Program-made: the position numbers and the translations under genes | Assembly: GCA_033398695.1 (NCBI GenBank) | Contig: CM065812.1 | Location: 137,894,858 to 137,958,857 of the forward strand | Origin: Orobanche coerulescens | Taxonomy: Eukaryota > Streptophyta > Magnoliopsida > Lamiales > Orobanchaceae | Length of the DNA: 64,000 nucleotides | Direction: 5' to 3' | Notes under the pieces: model-generated | What the model was told of the DNA's origin: nothing | What the model saw: only the letters and a program-made list of their open reading frames with translations | The model's database searches: none | Shown here: positions 33,794 to 45,285 of the stretch, piece after piece | Layout: each line of letters begins with the position of its first letter | Numbering within the stretch: position 1 is the first letter of the stretch

Positions 33794-35830
33794 CGTAATA
33801 TCCGTACCTTTCCATTTTTAGCGTTTCCATTTTTGATGTATGTCTATTTTTATAGACTCTCTTGTAACCGCTTTCGACATTTTGAATCTACTTTACTCTT
33901 GGAGTTTTTCCATTTGGTCGAGTTTTGGTGATGTTTTCACGTAATTTCATTTTATGACATGTTTTGCCGTATGGACGTTCGATTCTCGTAAAACTCGTTA
34001 GTTTTCATTGTTTCTTGGTTTGTGCAAGTTCGTATGGTTGAGTTGGTCGTGTTGAGACTTTCGATTTGTAAATCCGACGTCGTTTCATGATTTTCGGGCA
34101 CTTGGGCCATTTTTGTAATTTCCTATAAGTTTGGGGAATTCCATTTTTGTTGTCGCATTACGGACCCTACGGTGGTCGGAATTATATTTTCTTTCAGCGC
34201 TTAGCTCCGTCTGCCCCGTATATTTCATGTTTATGTTTCGGATTCTCGCCTTGTCGTGCATTTCGAGTTTCGTACTTCGCAACAACAGATCGAATCGAAA
34301 GCAAGATTGATCGCTGCGTGACTAGCGACGCTACTCCCTAATCCTTTGCGTGCGCTTATCGGTGTGCGCTAGCGACGCTAACTAGTTATTTTTAGCATGC
34401 GCTATCGAGTGGTATTTAGCGCGCTAAGCATGTCTAGCGCACGCTAACGACATCGGCAAGAACTCTCGGATGTTTGTAGCCCGTTAGCGCGCTACCTTAT
34501 GATGGTTTGCGTGCGCTAACTATACGCTTTAAATAGATCGGCCGGGTCAAGACAAAGAGCTTTTCATTCTTTTCTTCCGTTTTCTTCACCGGGCGACTCT
34601 AGAGGGCGATTCCCTTGATTTTGATCGGAGAATTCTTCATATTCCATCACCGTAGGTTCGTGCTAACATATCATCATCAACGTAATCATCCTCCATCGTC
34701 CGAATCCGAGGTATTTTCTTCAGGAACCCTAAACTTGTCTAATTTGGGGGGTTTTTTGGGTTTTTCGCGATTGATTCTGAATTGTTCATGTATGTTATGA
34801 AATTCCTTATCGATTGTGGTTATTGGGTGATTCCCAATCCGTTTTCCTCGATTTACTCCGTGAATTGTTGATACGGGGAGATTTTGCGTAAACCCTCGCC
34901 GTATCGATTGAACGTTTTTGTCATGAGTTGTAATCGGGGTTATGGGTGTTTTCCGTTCGGTTATTATCGTCCATAGGATCGAGTTGTATTGATCCTTCAT
35001 TTAGGAACCGTTGTTTTCCGTCCGGATCATTCGTAGTCGTTGTTCGTCCCCATTTCATCGGATATGTCTCAAAGGCAAGTACTTTACATTTGTTTACATG
35101 TTCTAGTATTTGAATTGTGGCTATTCTTGGTTGTTGTGGATGGATATGTGTATGTTCACCTAGGGACGGTCCGACGGGTCCTCTAGGGATACGTAATTCC
35201 GTGTGTGTGCGTTTCACGAACTATGGTTAACCACCCAGGGATGTCCGACGGGGCTCTGCGGGGTACGGTGGCCGTGAGTCTCGTACCAAGGTTAACTTTG
35301 AATTGTTTTGTTGAAGAAAATGTGTTTTGTGCGTGTGCACTGTGAATATTCGGAATATAAATGATTTCCAAAATGATTTTGGCGCATATTTTCATCCGAT
35401 TAGAATGTAGTTCAAATGGATTGTACTTGCCCTAGCAGTTCTCGCTAACCCCTTAAATGGGGAAATACTTTTGTATTTCAGTGCAGTCTTGGAGACAAGC
35501 GAGCATTCGAGCCGCATAAGGACGATGGGCAAGCATGATCTTGTTCGATGGTCGTCTTTTGGTGTTCTGTTTTGTCGTTTACTTATTACGTCAATTGTTT
35601 AAGTACTCGAATACTTCTTGTCGAATTTATTTATGTTGGTGCCCTTTTTGGGGAACGGATTGGATTGTCGTATTCCTATTTTGGTCTGGATGTCGTGAAT
35701 TGTGAAATGGATGTTTTGTTAATGGTTGTATGTCTTCGTCGGATGTCATTTTGGTATGTTAGCCTGGTGGATTCCACCGTGTGGGGTCCACGGCGGTGTA
35801 ATATGCCCTGATCTTCTTGGGGGCGTTACA
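33794..35830 (+). repeat. Tekay LTR, array unit 2 (leader to 36046)
   Basis: It is the same as the unit 1 LTR, including the motif cluster (about 34318-34525), TATA-like box, R-region hairpin and PBS (about 35836). The stretch 34200-35560 has many small gaps and substitutions at CAG, CTG and CCG relative to units 3 and 4. Confidence 0.9.
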
Positions 35831-36046
35831 GAATATGGTATCAGAGCTTAGGTTTATGGATACCTAGGCCGTCGGTTATTTGGGTCTAGTCGAGTGTCAT
35901 TTTTGAACAGTATCACTGCTATGCCATCATCTTAGTACGCCGGTGCTCGTAAGTTTTCCTAACTTGACTCGTTGCGTTGTTCTGTTCTATTCCTTCCTTG
36001 GCATCTTGTTGTGTTTTGCGTTTGAATTGTACACACCCACTACTTC

Positions 36047-36440
36047 GTCAAAACATGGTTTAAGAATAAACCAAACGATTTGTTCTGAGAACCAGGTTTA
36101 GACACCTCTTCCTGCAAACATTTAAGGATAACCTGACACCAGTTGACCTTCTCGCAGTCATTATAGCGACCATCATCCCGAATCGAGATTGGTGCACATC
36201 TCAAAAGCACCACGGCATTGAGGTAGAATTCCTCAACGGATGAACGTCATAATTCTCGCGGTGTGGCTCCCAAGGCGGTATAGGCCTTGTTGACGAATTC
36301 TTGTAGTGACGACCTCCATGGCATCGACGTCATCACTTTCGGCGTGAATGCATTCCATCACGACATATCGGAGAAGATCCGTCCATCGATGAAGTTGAGT
36401 GACTTCTTGAGAGAGGTGGAAGATGTCGAGTAGACGCCAT
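36047..36440 (-). pseudogene. N-terminal fragment of the envelope-like ORF, array unit 3
   Basis: Copy of 31474-31873 with extra small gaps (for example at 36157, 36183, 36236 and 36430), nearly all at CAG/CTG/CCG triplets, so its reading frame is unreliable. Confidence 0.8.
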
Positions 36441-37197
36441 TGTTATTCTCAAGAGAAGATGAAAAGATTCAAGAAAAATATGCAGAAACACGAGAAAAAT
36501 CTTGTAGGTTGAATGCTTGAGTGCTCTTAAAATATGCGAAGGCGTAAAGAGTCTCAAATGGCATTTGATCCTTTTATAGTAGGCGGCAAAGAAGGGTTTT
36601 CAGAGAACGAATGGTCATATTTAAGGGATGGGAACCGGTGTTTGAAATGAACAGTCACGATGGGTGAGTGTAAGCGGTACACTTATCCATTGATTTTTAA
36701 AATAGGAGCGGGTCCCACTTCAAATTTGATATTACCCTTAATGCCCGAAACGGCGGTATTAAATATTAAAAAATTTGAAAACATCGCGGCTTTTGAGATT
36801 CGATTGTCCAGATATCGTGTAAGGCATTTAATGTAAACGACGTTTGATATGAAAACAGGGCACGTGGACAAAAATTGTTTCTAAAATGAAATATTATAAT
36901 ATATATATAATGAATCGAATTCCCAAAGTATGCTGTATCCGCGACGATACAGCGTTCCCCCTTAAAAGGTACATATAGGTTTCAATTCCATACAACAACA
37001 TTTGGATTAATGCTGTATTCATGGGTCATACCGTATTCCCCCTTAATTATTGCACACGTCAGCTGTAGGATGATTCATATTGCTTTGTTCCCTACGGTGC
37101 TGTATTGAAGGCTCTGAGTGTACAGATAATTAATGGTGGATCTTGTATTCTTGGGTCTTACAGCATTCCACCTCAATTATTGAGTAAAAGCATAAAT

Positions 37198-38350
37198 ACT
37201 TACAGGAGTCGACCGTAGCAATCCCAATTCTTGTCGAAGCATGTTGAATCTTGCTGTATCGAGAGGCTTGGTGAAGATGTCGGCCAACTGAATATCTGTA
37301 TGAACTTTTTCCAGCCGAACATCCTTGTTCTCGACATGATTCCTAATGAAATTATGCTTCATGTTGATATGCTTAGTGCGCGAGTGCAATACAGGGTTGT
37401 GCGTTATTGCAATTGCACTCGTGCTATCGCACATGATTGGCATTTCCTTGGCTTCAATCCTATAATCTGACAACTGTTGTTGCATCCAAAGGATCTGCAT
37501 ACAGCAACTACCAGCAGCATAGTACTCTGATTCAGCCGTGGAATGTGTGTTTGCCAATTGCTTCTTACTTAACCAAGAAACAAGTCTAGGTCCAAGAAAG
37601 TGACAAGTTCCACTTATACTCTTCCTATCTAGCTTGCAACCTCCAAGATCCGAGTCGCTGTAGCCAACTAAATCGAATCCGCCTTCTTTAGGATACCACA
37701 ATCCTACATCGACTGTTCCTTTAATATACTTCAGGATTTGTTTAGCTATGTTGAAGTGTGATTCTTTGGGTGCTACTTGATATCTCACACACACTCCTAC
37801 AGCAAACTGAATATCGGGACTACTAGCCGTTAGGTACAGGAGAGAGCCAATAAGCTTCCTGTAGAGTGATTGGTCAACCGGCTTTCCGGCTTCATCAGCA
37901 CTAATTTGCACGGAAGTGCTTATGGAGGTTGACGATGATTTGGAAGTGTTCATTCCAAATTTGTTGAAAAGCTCCTTGCTGTATTTTTCCTGGTTGATGA
38001 AAATCCCTGTAGGCAACTGCTTTACCTGCAAACCTAGGAAATAACTAAGTTCTCCCATCATACTCATTTCAAATTTACTTTGCATTATATGAGAGAACCT
38101 TTGACATAAAGCAAGGTTAGTTGAACCAAATATAATGTCATCTACATAGATTTGAACCATTAGAAGGTCATTGCCTTCCTGTATTTTGAACAATGTCTTG
38201 TCCACGACACCTTTCTCAAATCCATTATCCATGCTCTAGGGGCTTGCTTAAGTCCATACAGTGCTTTCCTTAGCCTGTATACTAGATCTATGCCGTCTGT
38301 GTTGGCAAACCCTGGTGGTTGTTCAACATAAACTTCTTCGGCAAGGTCTC
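37198..38350 (-). pseudogene. RT/RNase H fragment, array unit 3
   Basis: The frame is open from about 38232 down to 37177 with all the RT and RNase H motifs of unit 1. The normal stop is lost because a few bases near 37200-37215 differ (cttacaggagtcgacc versus cttacagggagtcagac), again at CAG sites. It therefore reads 12 codons further than unit 1. Confidence 0.87.
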
Positions 38351-40406
38351 TGTAATATCCGTACCTTTCCATTTTTAGCAGTTTCCATTTTTGATGTATG
38401 TCTATTTTTATAGACTCTCTTGTAACCGTTTCGACATTTTGAATCTACTTTACTCTTGGAGTTTTTCCATTTGGTCGAGTTTTGGTGATGTTTTCACGTA
38501 ATTTCATTTTATGACATGTTTTGCCGTATGGACGTTCGATTCTCGTAAAACTCGTTAGTTTTCATTGTTTCTTGGTTTGTGCAAGTTCGTATGGTTGAGT
38601 TGGTCGTGTTGAGACTTTCGATTTGTAAATCCGACGTCGTTTCATGATTTTCGGGCACTTGGGCCATTTTTATAATTTCCTATAAGTTTGGGGAATTCCA
38701 TTTTTGTTGTCGCATTACGGACCCTACGGTGGTCGGAATTATATTTTCTTTCAGCGCTTAGCTCCGTCGTCCTGTATATTTCATGTTTATGTTTCTGGAT
38801 TCTGGCCTTGTCGTGCATTTCGAGTTTCGTACCTTCGGCAACAGCGTACTGAACTGAGCAGTACTGGACTGCTGCGTGACTAGCGCACGCTACTCCCTAA
38901 TCCTTTGCGTGCGCTATCGGTGTGCAGTTAGCGTACGCTAACTAGTTATTTTTAGCATGCGCTATCGAGTGGTATTTAGCGCGCGCTAAGCATGTCTAGC
39001 GCACGCTAACGACATCGGGCAGTAACTACTGGACTGTTTGTAGCCCCGTTAGCGCGCGCTACCTTATGATGGTTTGCGTGCGCTAACTATACGTTTTAAA
39101 TAGATCAGCGGGCTGGTCAAGACAGCAGTTTTCATTCTTTTCTTCCGTTTTCTTCACCGGGCGACTCTAGAGGGCGATTCCCTTCAGTTTTGATCGGAGA
39201 ATTCTTCATATTCCATCACCGTAGGTTCGTGCTAACATATCATCATCAACGTAATCATCCTCCATCGTCCGAATCCGAGGTATTTTCTTCAGGAACCCTA
39301 AACTTGTCTAATTTGGGGGGTTTTTCGGGTTTTTCGCGATTGATTCTGAATTGTTCATGTATGTTATGAAATTCCTTATCGATTGTGGTTATTGGGTGAT
39401 TCCCAATCCGTTTTCCTCGATTTAATCCGTGAATTGTTGATACGGGGAGATTTTGCGTAAACCCTCGCCCGTATCGATTGAACGCTTTTGTCATGAATTG
39501 TAATCGGGGGTTATGGGTGTTTTCCGTTCGGTTATTATCGTCCATAGGGACTGAGTTGTATTGATCCTTCATTTAGGAACCGTTGTTTTCCGTCCGGATC
39601 ATTCGTAGTCGTTGTTCGTCCCCATTTCATCGGATATGTCTCAAAGGCAAGTACTTTACATTTGTTTACATGTTCTAGTATTTGAATTGTGGCTATTCTT
39701 GGTTGTTGTGGATGGATATGTGTATGTTCACCTAGGGACGGTCCGACGGGTCCTCTAGGGATACGTAATTCCGTGTGTGTGCGTTTCACGAACTATGGTT
39801 AACCACCCAGGGATGTCCGACGGGGCTCTACGGGTACGGTGGCCGTGAGTCTCGTACCAAGGTTAACTTTGAATTGTTTTGTTGAAGAAAATGTGTTTTG
39901 TGCGTGTGCACCGTGAATATTCCGAATATAAATGATTTTCAAAATGATTTTTGGCGCATATTTTCATCTGATTAGAATGTAGTTCAAATGGATTGTACTT
40001 GCCCTAGCAGTTCTCGCTAACCCCTTAAATGGGGGAAATACTTTTTGTATTTCAGGTACAGGTCTTGGAGACAAGCGAGCATTCGAGCCGTACAAGGACG
40101 ATGGGCAAGCATGATACTGTTCAGTGGTCGTCTTTTGGTGTTCTGTTTTGTCGTTTACTTATTATGTCAATTGTTTAAGTACTCGAATACTTCTTGTCGA
40201 ATTTATTTATGTTGGTGCCCTTTTTGGGGAACGGATTGGATTGTCGTATTCCTATTTTGGTCTGGATGTCGTGAATTGTGAAATGGATGTTTTGTTAATG
40301 GTTGTATGTCTTCGTCGGATGTCATTTTGGTATGTTAGCCTGGTGGATTCCACCGTGTGGGGTCCACGGCGGTGTAATATGCCCTGATCTTCTTGGGGGC
40401 GTTACA
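38351..40406 (+). repeat. Tekay LTR, array unit 3 (leader to 40622)
   Basis: It starts tgtaatatccgtacc and ends gggggcgttaca. The motif cluster (38877-39090) is cleanly readable here: tagcgcacgct, gcgtgcgctatc, ttagcgtacgctaa, tagcgcgcgctaag, tagcgcacgctaac, plus cagtaactactg at about 39020. Confidence 0.92.
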
Positions 40407-40622
40407 GAATATGGTATCAGAGCTTAGGTTTATGGATACCTAGGCCGTCGGTTATTTGGGTCTAGTCGAGTGTCATTTTTGAACAGTATCACTGCTATGC
40501 CATCATCTTAGTACGCCGGTGCTCGTAAGTTTTCCTAACTTGACTCGTTGCGTTGTTCTGTTCTATTCCTTCCTTGGCATCTTGTTGTGTTTTGCGTTTG
40601 AATTGTACACACCCACTACTTC

Positions 40623-41022
40623 GTCAAAACATGGTTTAAGAATAAACCAAACGATTTGTTCTGAGAACCAGGTTTAGACACCTCTTCCTGCAAACATTTA
40701 AGGATAACCTGACACCAGTTGACCTTCTCGCAGGTCATTATAGCGACCATCATCCTGAATCTGAGATTGGTGCACATCTCAAAAGCACCACGGCATTGAG
40801 GTAGAATTCCTCAACCAGATGAACGTCATAATTCTCGGCGGTGTGGCTCCCAAGGCGGTATAGGCCTTGTTGACGAATTCTTGTAGTGACGACCTCCATG
40901 GCATCGACGTCATCACTTTCAGCGTGAATGCATTCCATCACGACATATCTGGAGAAGATCCGTCCATCGATGAAGTTGAGTGACTTCTTGAGAGAGGTGG
41001 AAGATGTCTGAGTAGACGCCAT
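40623..41022 (-). pseudogene. N-terminal fragment of the envelope-like ORF, array unit 4
   Basis: It is essentially identical to the unit 2 copy. It ends at the array junction. Confidence 0.85.
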
Positions 41023-41782
41023 TGTTATTCTCAAGAGAAGATGAAAAAGATTCAAGAAAAATATGCAGTAAACACAGAAAAATCTTGTAGGTTGAATGCT
41101 TGAGTGCTCTTAAAATATGCAGAAGGCGTAAAGAGTCTCAAATGGCATTTACAGTCCTTTTATAGTAGGCGGCAAAGAAGGGTTTTCAGAGAACGAATGG
41201 TCATATTTAAGGGATGGGAACCGGTGTTTGAAATGAACGGTCACGATGGACTGAGTGTAACTGGTACACTTATCCATTGATTTTTAAAATAGGAGCGGGT
41301 CCCACTTCTGAAATTTGATATTACCCTAATGCCTGAAACGGCGGTATTAAATATTAAAAAATTTGAAAACATCGCGGCTTTTGAGATTCGATTGTCCAGA
41401 TATCGTGTAAGGCATTTAATGTAAACGACGTTTGATATGAAAACAGGGCACGTGGACAAAAATTGTTTCTAAAATGAAATATTATAATATATATATAATG
41501 AATCGAATTCCCAAAGTATCTTTGTATCATGACGATCTGACGTTCCCTAAAAGGTACATATAGGTTTCAATTCCATACAACAACATTTGGATTAATCTTT
41601 GTATTCATGGGTCATACCGTATTCCCCCTTAATTATTGCACACGTCACCGTAGGATGATTCATATTGCTTTGTTCCCTACGGTCTTTGTATTGAAGGCTC
41701 GAGTGTACGAGATAATTAATGGTGGATCTTGTATTCTTGGGTCTTACAAAGATTCCCCTCAATTGTTGAGTAAAAGCAGAAA

Positions 41783-42937
41783 TACTTACAGGAGTCGATC
41801 AGTAGCAATCCCAATTCTTGTCGAAGCATGTTGAATCTTGTCAGTATCGAGAGGCTTGGTGAAGATGTCGGCCAATGAATATCTGTATGAACTTTTTCCA
41901 GCCGAACATCCTTGTTCTCGACATGATTCCTAATGAAATTATGCTTCATGTTGATATGCTTAGTGCGCGAGTGCAATCTGAGGTTGTGCGTTATTGCAAT
42001 TGCACTCGTGCTATCGCACATGATTGGCATTTCCTTGGCTTCAATCCTATAATCGACAACCGTTGTTGCATCCAAAGGATCTGCATACAGCAACTACCAG
42101 CAGCATAGTACTCTGATTCAGCCGTGGAATGTGTGTTTGCCAATTGCTTCTTACTTAACCAAGAAACAAGTCTAGGTCCAAGAAAGTGACAAGTTCCACT
42201 TATACTCTTCCTATCTAGCTTGCAACCTCCAAGATCCGAGTCGCTGTAGCCAACTAAATCGAATCCGCCTTCTTTAGGATACCACAATCCTACATCGACT
42301 GTTCCTTTAATATACTTCAGGATTTGTTTAGCTATGTTGAAGTGTGATTCTTTGGGTGCTACTTGATATCTCACACACACTCCTACAGCAAACTGAATAT
42401 CGGGACTACTAGCCGTTAGGTACAGGAGAGAGCCAATAAGCTTCCTGTAGAGTGATTGGTCAACCGGCTTTCCGGCTTCATCAGCACTAATTTGCACGGA
42501 AGTGCTTATGGAGGTTGACGATGATTTGGAAGTGTTCATTCCAAATTTGTTGAAAAGCTCCTTGCTGTATTTTTCCTGGTTGATGAAAATCCCTGTAGGC
42601 AAATCGCTTTACCTGCAAACCTAGGAAATAACTAAGTTCTCCCATCATACTCATTTCAAATTTACTTTGCATTATATGAGAGAACCTTTGACATAAAGCA
42701 AGGTTAGTTGAACCAAATATAATGTCATCTACATAGATTTGAACCATTAGAAGGTCATTGCCTTCCTGTATTTTGAACAATGTCTTGTCCACGACACCTT
42801 TCTCAAATCCATTATCCATGCTCTAGGGGCTTGCTTAAGTCCATACAGTGCTTTCCTTAGCCTGTATACTAGATCTATGCCGTCTGTGTTGGCAAACCCT
42901 GGTGGTTGTTCAACATAAACTTCTTCGGCAAGGTCTC
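41783..42937 (-). pseudogene. RT/RNase H fragment, array unit 4
   Basis: It carries the same motifs as the other units. The stretch 41515-42100 differs from other units at almost every CAG/CTG/CCG triplet, and a further change at about 42600 splits the frame. The apparent frameshifts are therefore suspect. Confidence 0.85.
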
Positions 42938-44991
42938 TGTAATATCCGTACCTTTCCATTTTTAGCAGTTTCCATTTTTGATGTATGTCTATTTTTATAG
43001 ACTCTCTTGTAACCGTTTCGACATTTTGAATCTACTTTACTCTTGGAGTTTTTCCATTTGGTCGAGTTTTGGTGATGTTTTCACGTAATTTCATTTTATG
43101 ACATGTTTTGCCGTATGGACGTTCGATTCTCGTAAAACTCGTTAGTTTTCATTGTTTCTTGGTTTGTGCAAGTTCGTATGGTTGAGTTGGTCGTGTTGAG
43201 ACTTTCGATTTGTAAATCCGACGTCGTTTCATGATTTTCGGGCACTTGGGCCATTTTTGTAATTTCCTATAAGTTTGGGGAATTCCATTTTTGTTGTCGC
43301 ATTACGGACCCTACGGTGGTCGGAATTATATTTTCTTTCAGCGCTTAGCTCCGTCGTCCTGTATATTTCATGTTTATGTTTCTGGATTCTGGCCTTGTCG
43401 TGCATTTCGAGTTTCGTACCTTCGGCAACAGATCAATCGAGCAAGATTGGATCGCTGCGTGACTAGCGCACGCTACTCCCTAATCCTTTGCGTGCGCTAT
43501 CGGTGTGCAGTTAGCGTACGCTAACTAGTTATTTTTAGCATGCGCTATCGAGTGGTATTTAGCGCGCGCTAAGCATGTCTAGCGCACGCTAACGACATCG
43601 GGCAGTAACTACTGGACTGTTTGTAGCCCCGTTAGCGCGTGCTACCTTATGATGGTTTGCGTGCGCTAACTATACGTTTTAAATAGATCAGCGGGCTGGT
43701 CAAGACAGCAGTTTTCATTCTTTTCTTCCGTTTTCTTCACCGGGCGACTCTAGAGGGCGATTCCCTTCAGTTTTGATCGGAGAATTCTTCATATTCCATC
43801 ACCGTAGGTTCGTGCTAACATATCATCATCAACGTAATCATCCTCCATCGTCCGAATCCGAGGTATTTTCTTCAGGAACCCTAAACTTGTCTAATTTGGG
43901 GGGTTTTTTGGGTTTTTCGCGATTGATTCTGAATTGTTCATGTATGTTATGAAATTCCTTATCGATTGTGGTTATTGGGTGATTCCCAATCCGTTTTCCT
44001 CGATTTACTCCGTGAATTGTTGATACGGGGAGATTTTGCGTAAACCCTCGCCCGTATCGATTGAACGTTTTTGTCATGAGTTGTAATCGGGGGTTATGGG
44101 TGTTTTCCGTTCGGTTATTATCGTCCATAGGGACTGAGTTGTATTGATCCTTCATTTAGGAACCGTTGTTTTCCGTCCGGATCATTCGTAGTCGTTGTTC
44201 GTCCCCATTTCATCGGATATGTCTCAAAGGCAAGTACTTTACATTTGTTTACATGTTCTAGTATTTGAATTGTGGCTATTCTTGGTTGTTGTGGATGGAT
44301 ATGTGTATGTTCACCTAGGGACGGTCCGACGGGTCCTCTAGGGATACGTAATTCCGTGTGTGTGCGTTTCACGAACTATGGTTAACCACCCAGGGATGTC
44401 CGACGGGGCTCTGCGGGGTACGGTGGCCGTGAGTCTCGTACCAAGGTTAACTTTGAATTGTTTTGTTGAAGAAAATGTGTTTTGTGCGTGTGCACTGTGA
44501 ATATTCCGGAATATAAATGATTTCCAAAATGATTTTTGGCGCATATTTTCATCTGATTAGAATGTAGTTCAAATGGATTGTACTTGCCCTAGCAGTTCTC
44601 GCTAACCCCTTAAATGGGGGAAATACTTTTTGTATTTCAGGTACAGGTCTTGGAGACAAGCGAGCATTCGAGCCGTACAAGGACGATGGGCAAGCATGAT
44701 ACTGTTCAGTGGTCGTCTTTTGGTGTTCTGTTTTGTCGTTTACTTATTACGTCAATTGTTTAAGTACTCGAATACTTCTTGTCGAATTTATTTATGTTGG
44801 TGCCCTTTTTGGGGAACGGATTGGATTGTCGTATTCCTATTTTGGTCTGGATGTCGTGAATTGTGAAATGGATGTTTTGTTAATGGTTGTATGTCTTCGT
44901 CGGATGTCATTTTGGTATGTTAGCCTGGTGGATTCCACCGTGTGGGGTCCACGGCGGTGTAATATGCCCTGATCGTCTTGGGGGCGTTACA
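42938..44991 (+). repeat. Tekay LTR, array unit 4 = 5' LTR of element C
   Basis: It starts tgtaatatccgtacc and ends gggggcgttaca. It is followed by a PBS (about 44997) and a leader that, unlike units 1-3, continues past acttc at 45203-45207 into gag. The motif cluster is at about 43458-43672. Confidence 0.92.
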
Positions 44992-45285
44992 GAATATGGT
45001 ATCAGAGCTTAGGTTTATGGATACCTAGGCCGTCGGTTATTTGGGTCTAGTCGAGTGTCATTTTTGAACAGTATCACTGCTATGCCATCATCTTAGTACG
45101 CCGGTGCTCGTAAGTTTTCCTAACTTGACTCGTTGCATTGTTCTGTTCTATTCCTTCCTTGGCATCTTGTTGTGTTTTGCGTTTGAATTGTACACACCCA
45201 CTACTTCTTCAGAATTCCTGCTGGTAGAGTACGCGGATGCGGTCGCGGACGCGGTAGGGGACGTGGCGCAGCCGGTGGGGCGGCC

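Larger units (their letters stand above)
26892..45207. repeat. Tandem array of four ~4.58-kb chimeric copia/gypsy units
   Basis: Units start at 26892, 31474, 36047 and 40623, with lengths of about 4582, 4573, 4576 and 4585 bp. Each contains minus-strand Sirevirus E sequence (start of the envelope-like ORF, spacer, RNase H, RT; ~2.3 kb) followed by a complete plus-strand Tekay LTR and leader (~2.26 kb). The copia-to-LTR junction reads aaggtctc/tgtaatatcc, and the leader-to-copia junction reads cactacttc/gtcaaaac with acttc shared by both parents. Units 2 and 3 are followed by another unit; unit 4 continues into gag of element C. Copies are near-identical outside CTG/CAG/CCG sites. Confidence 0.92.
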
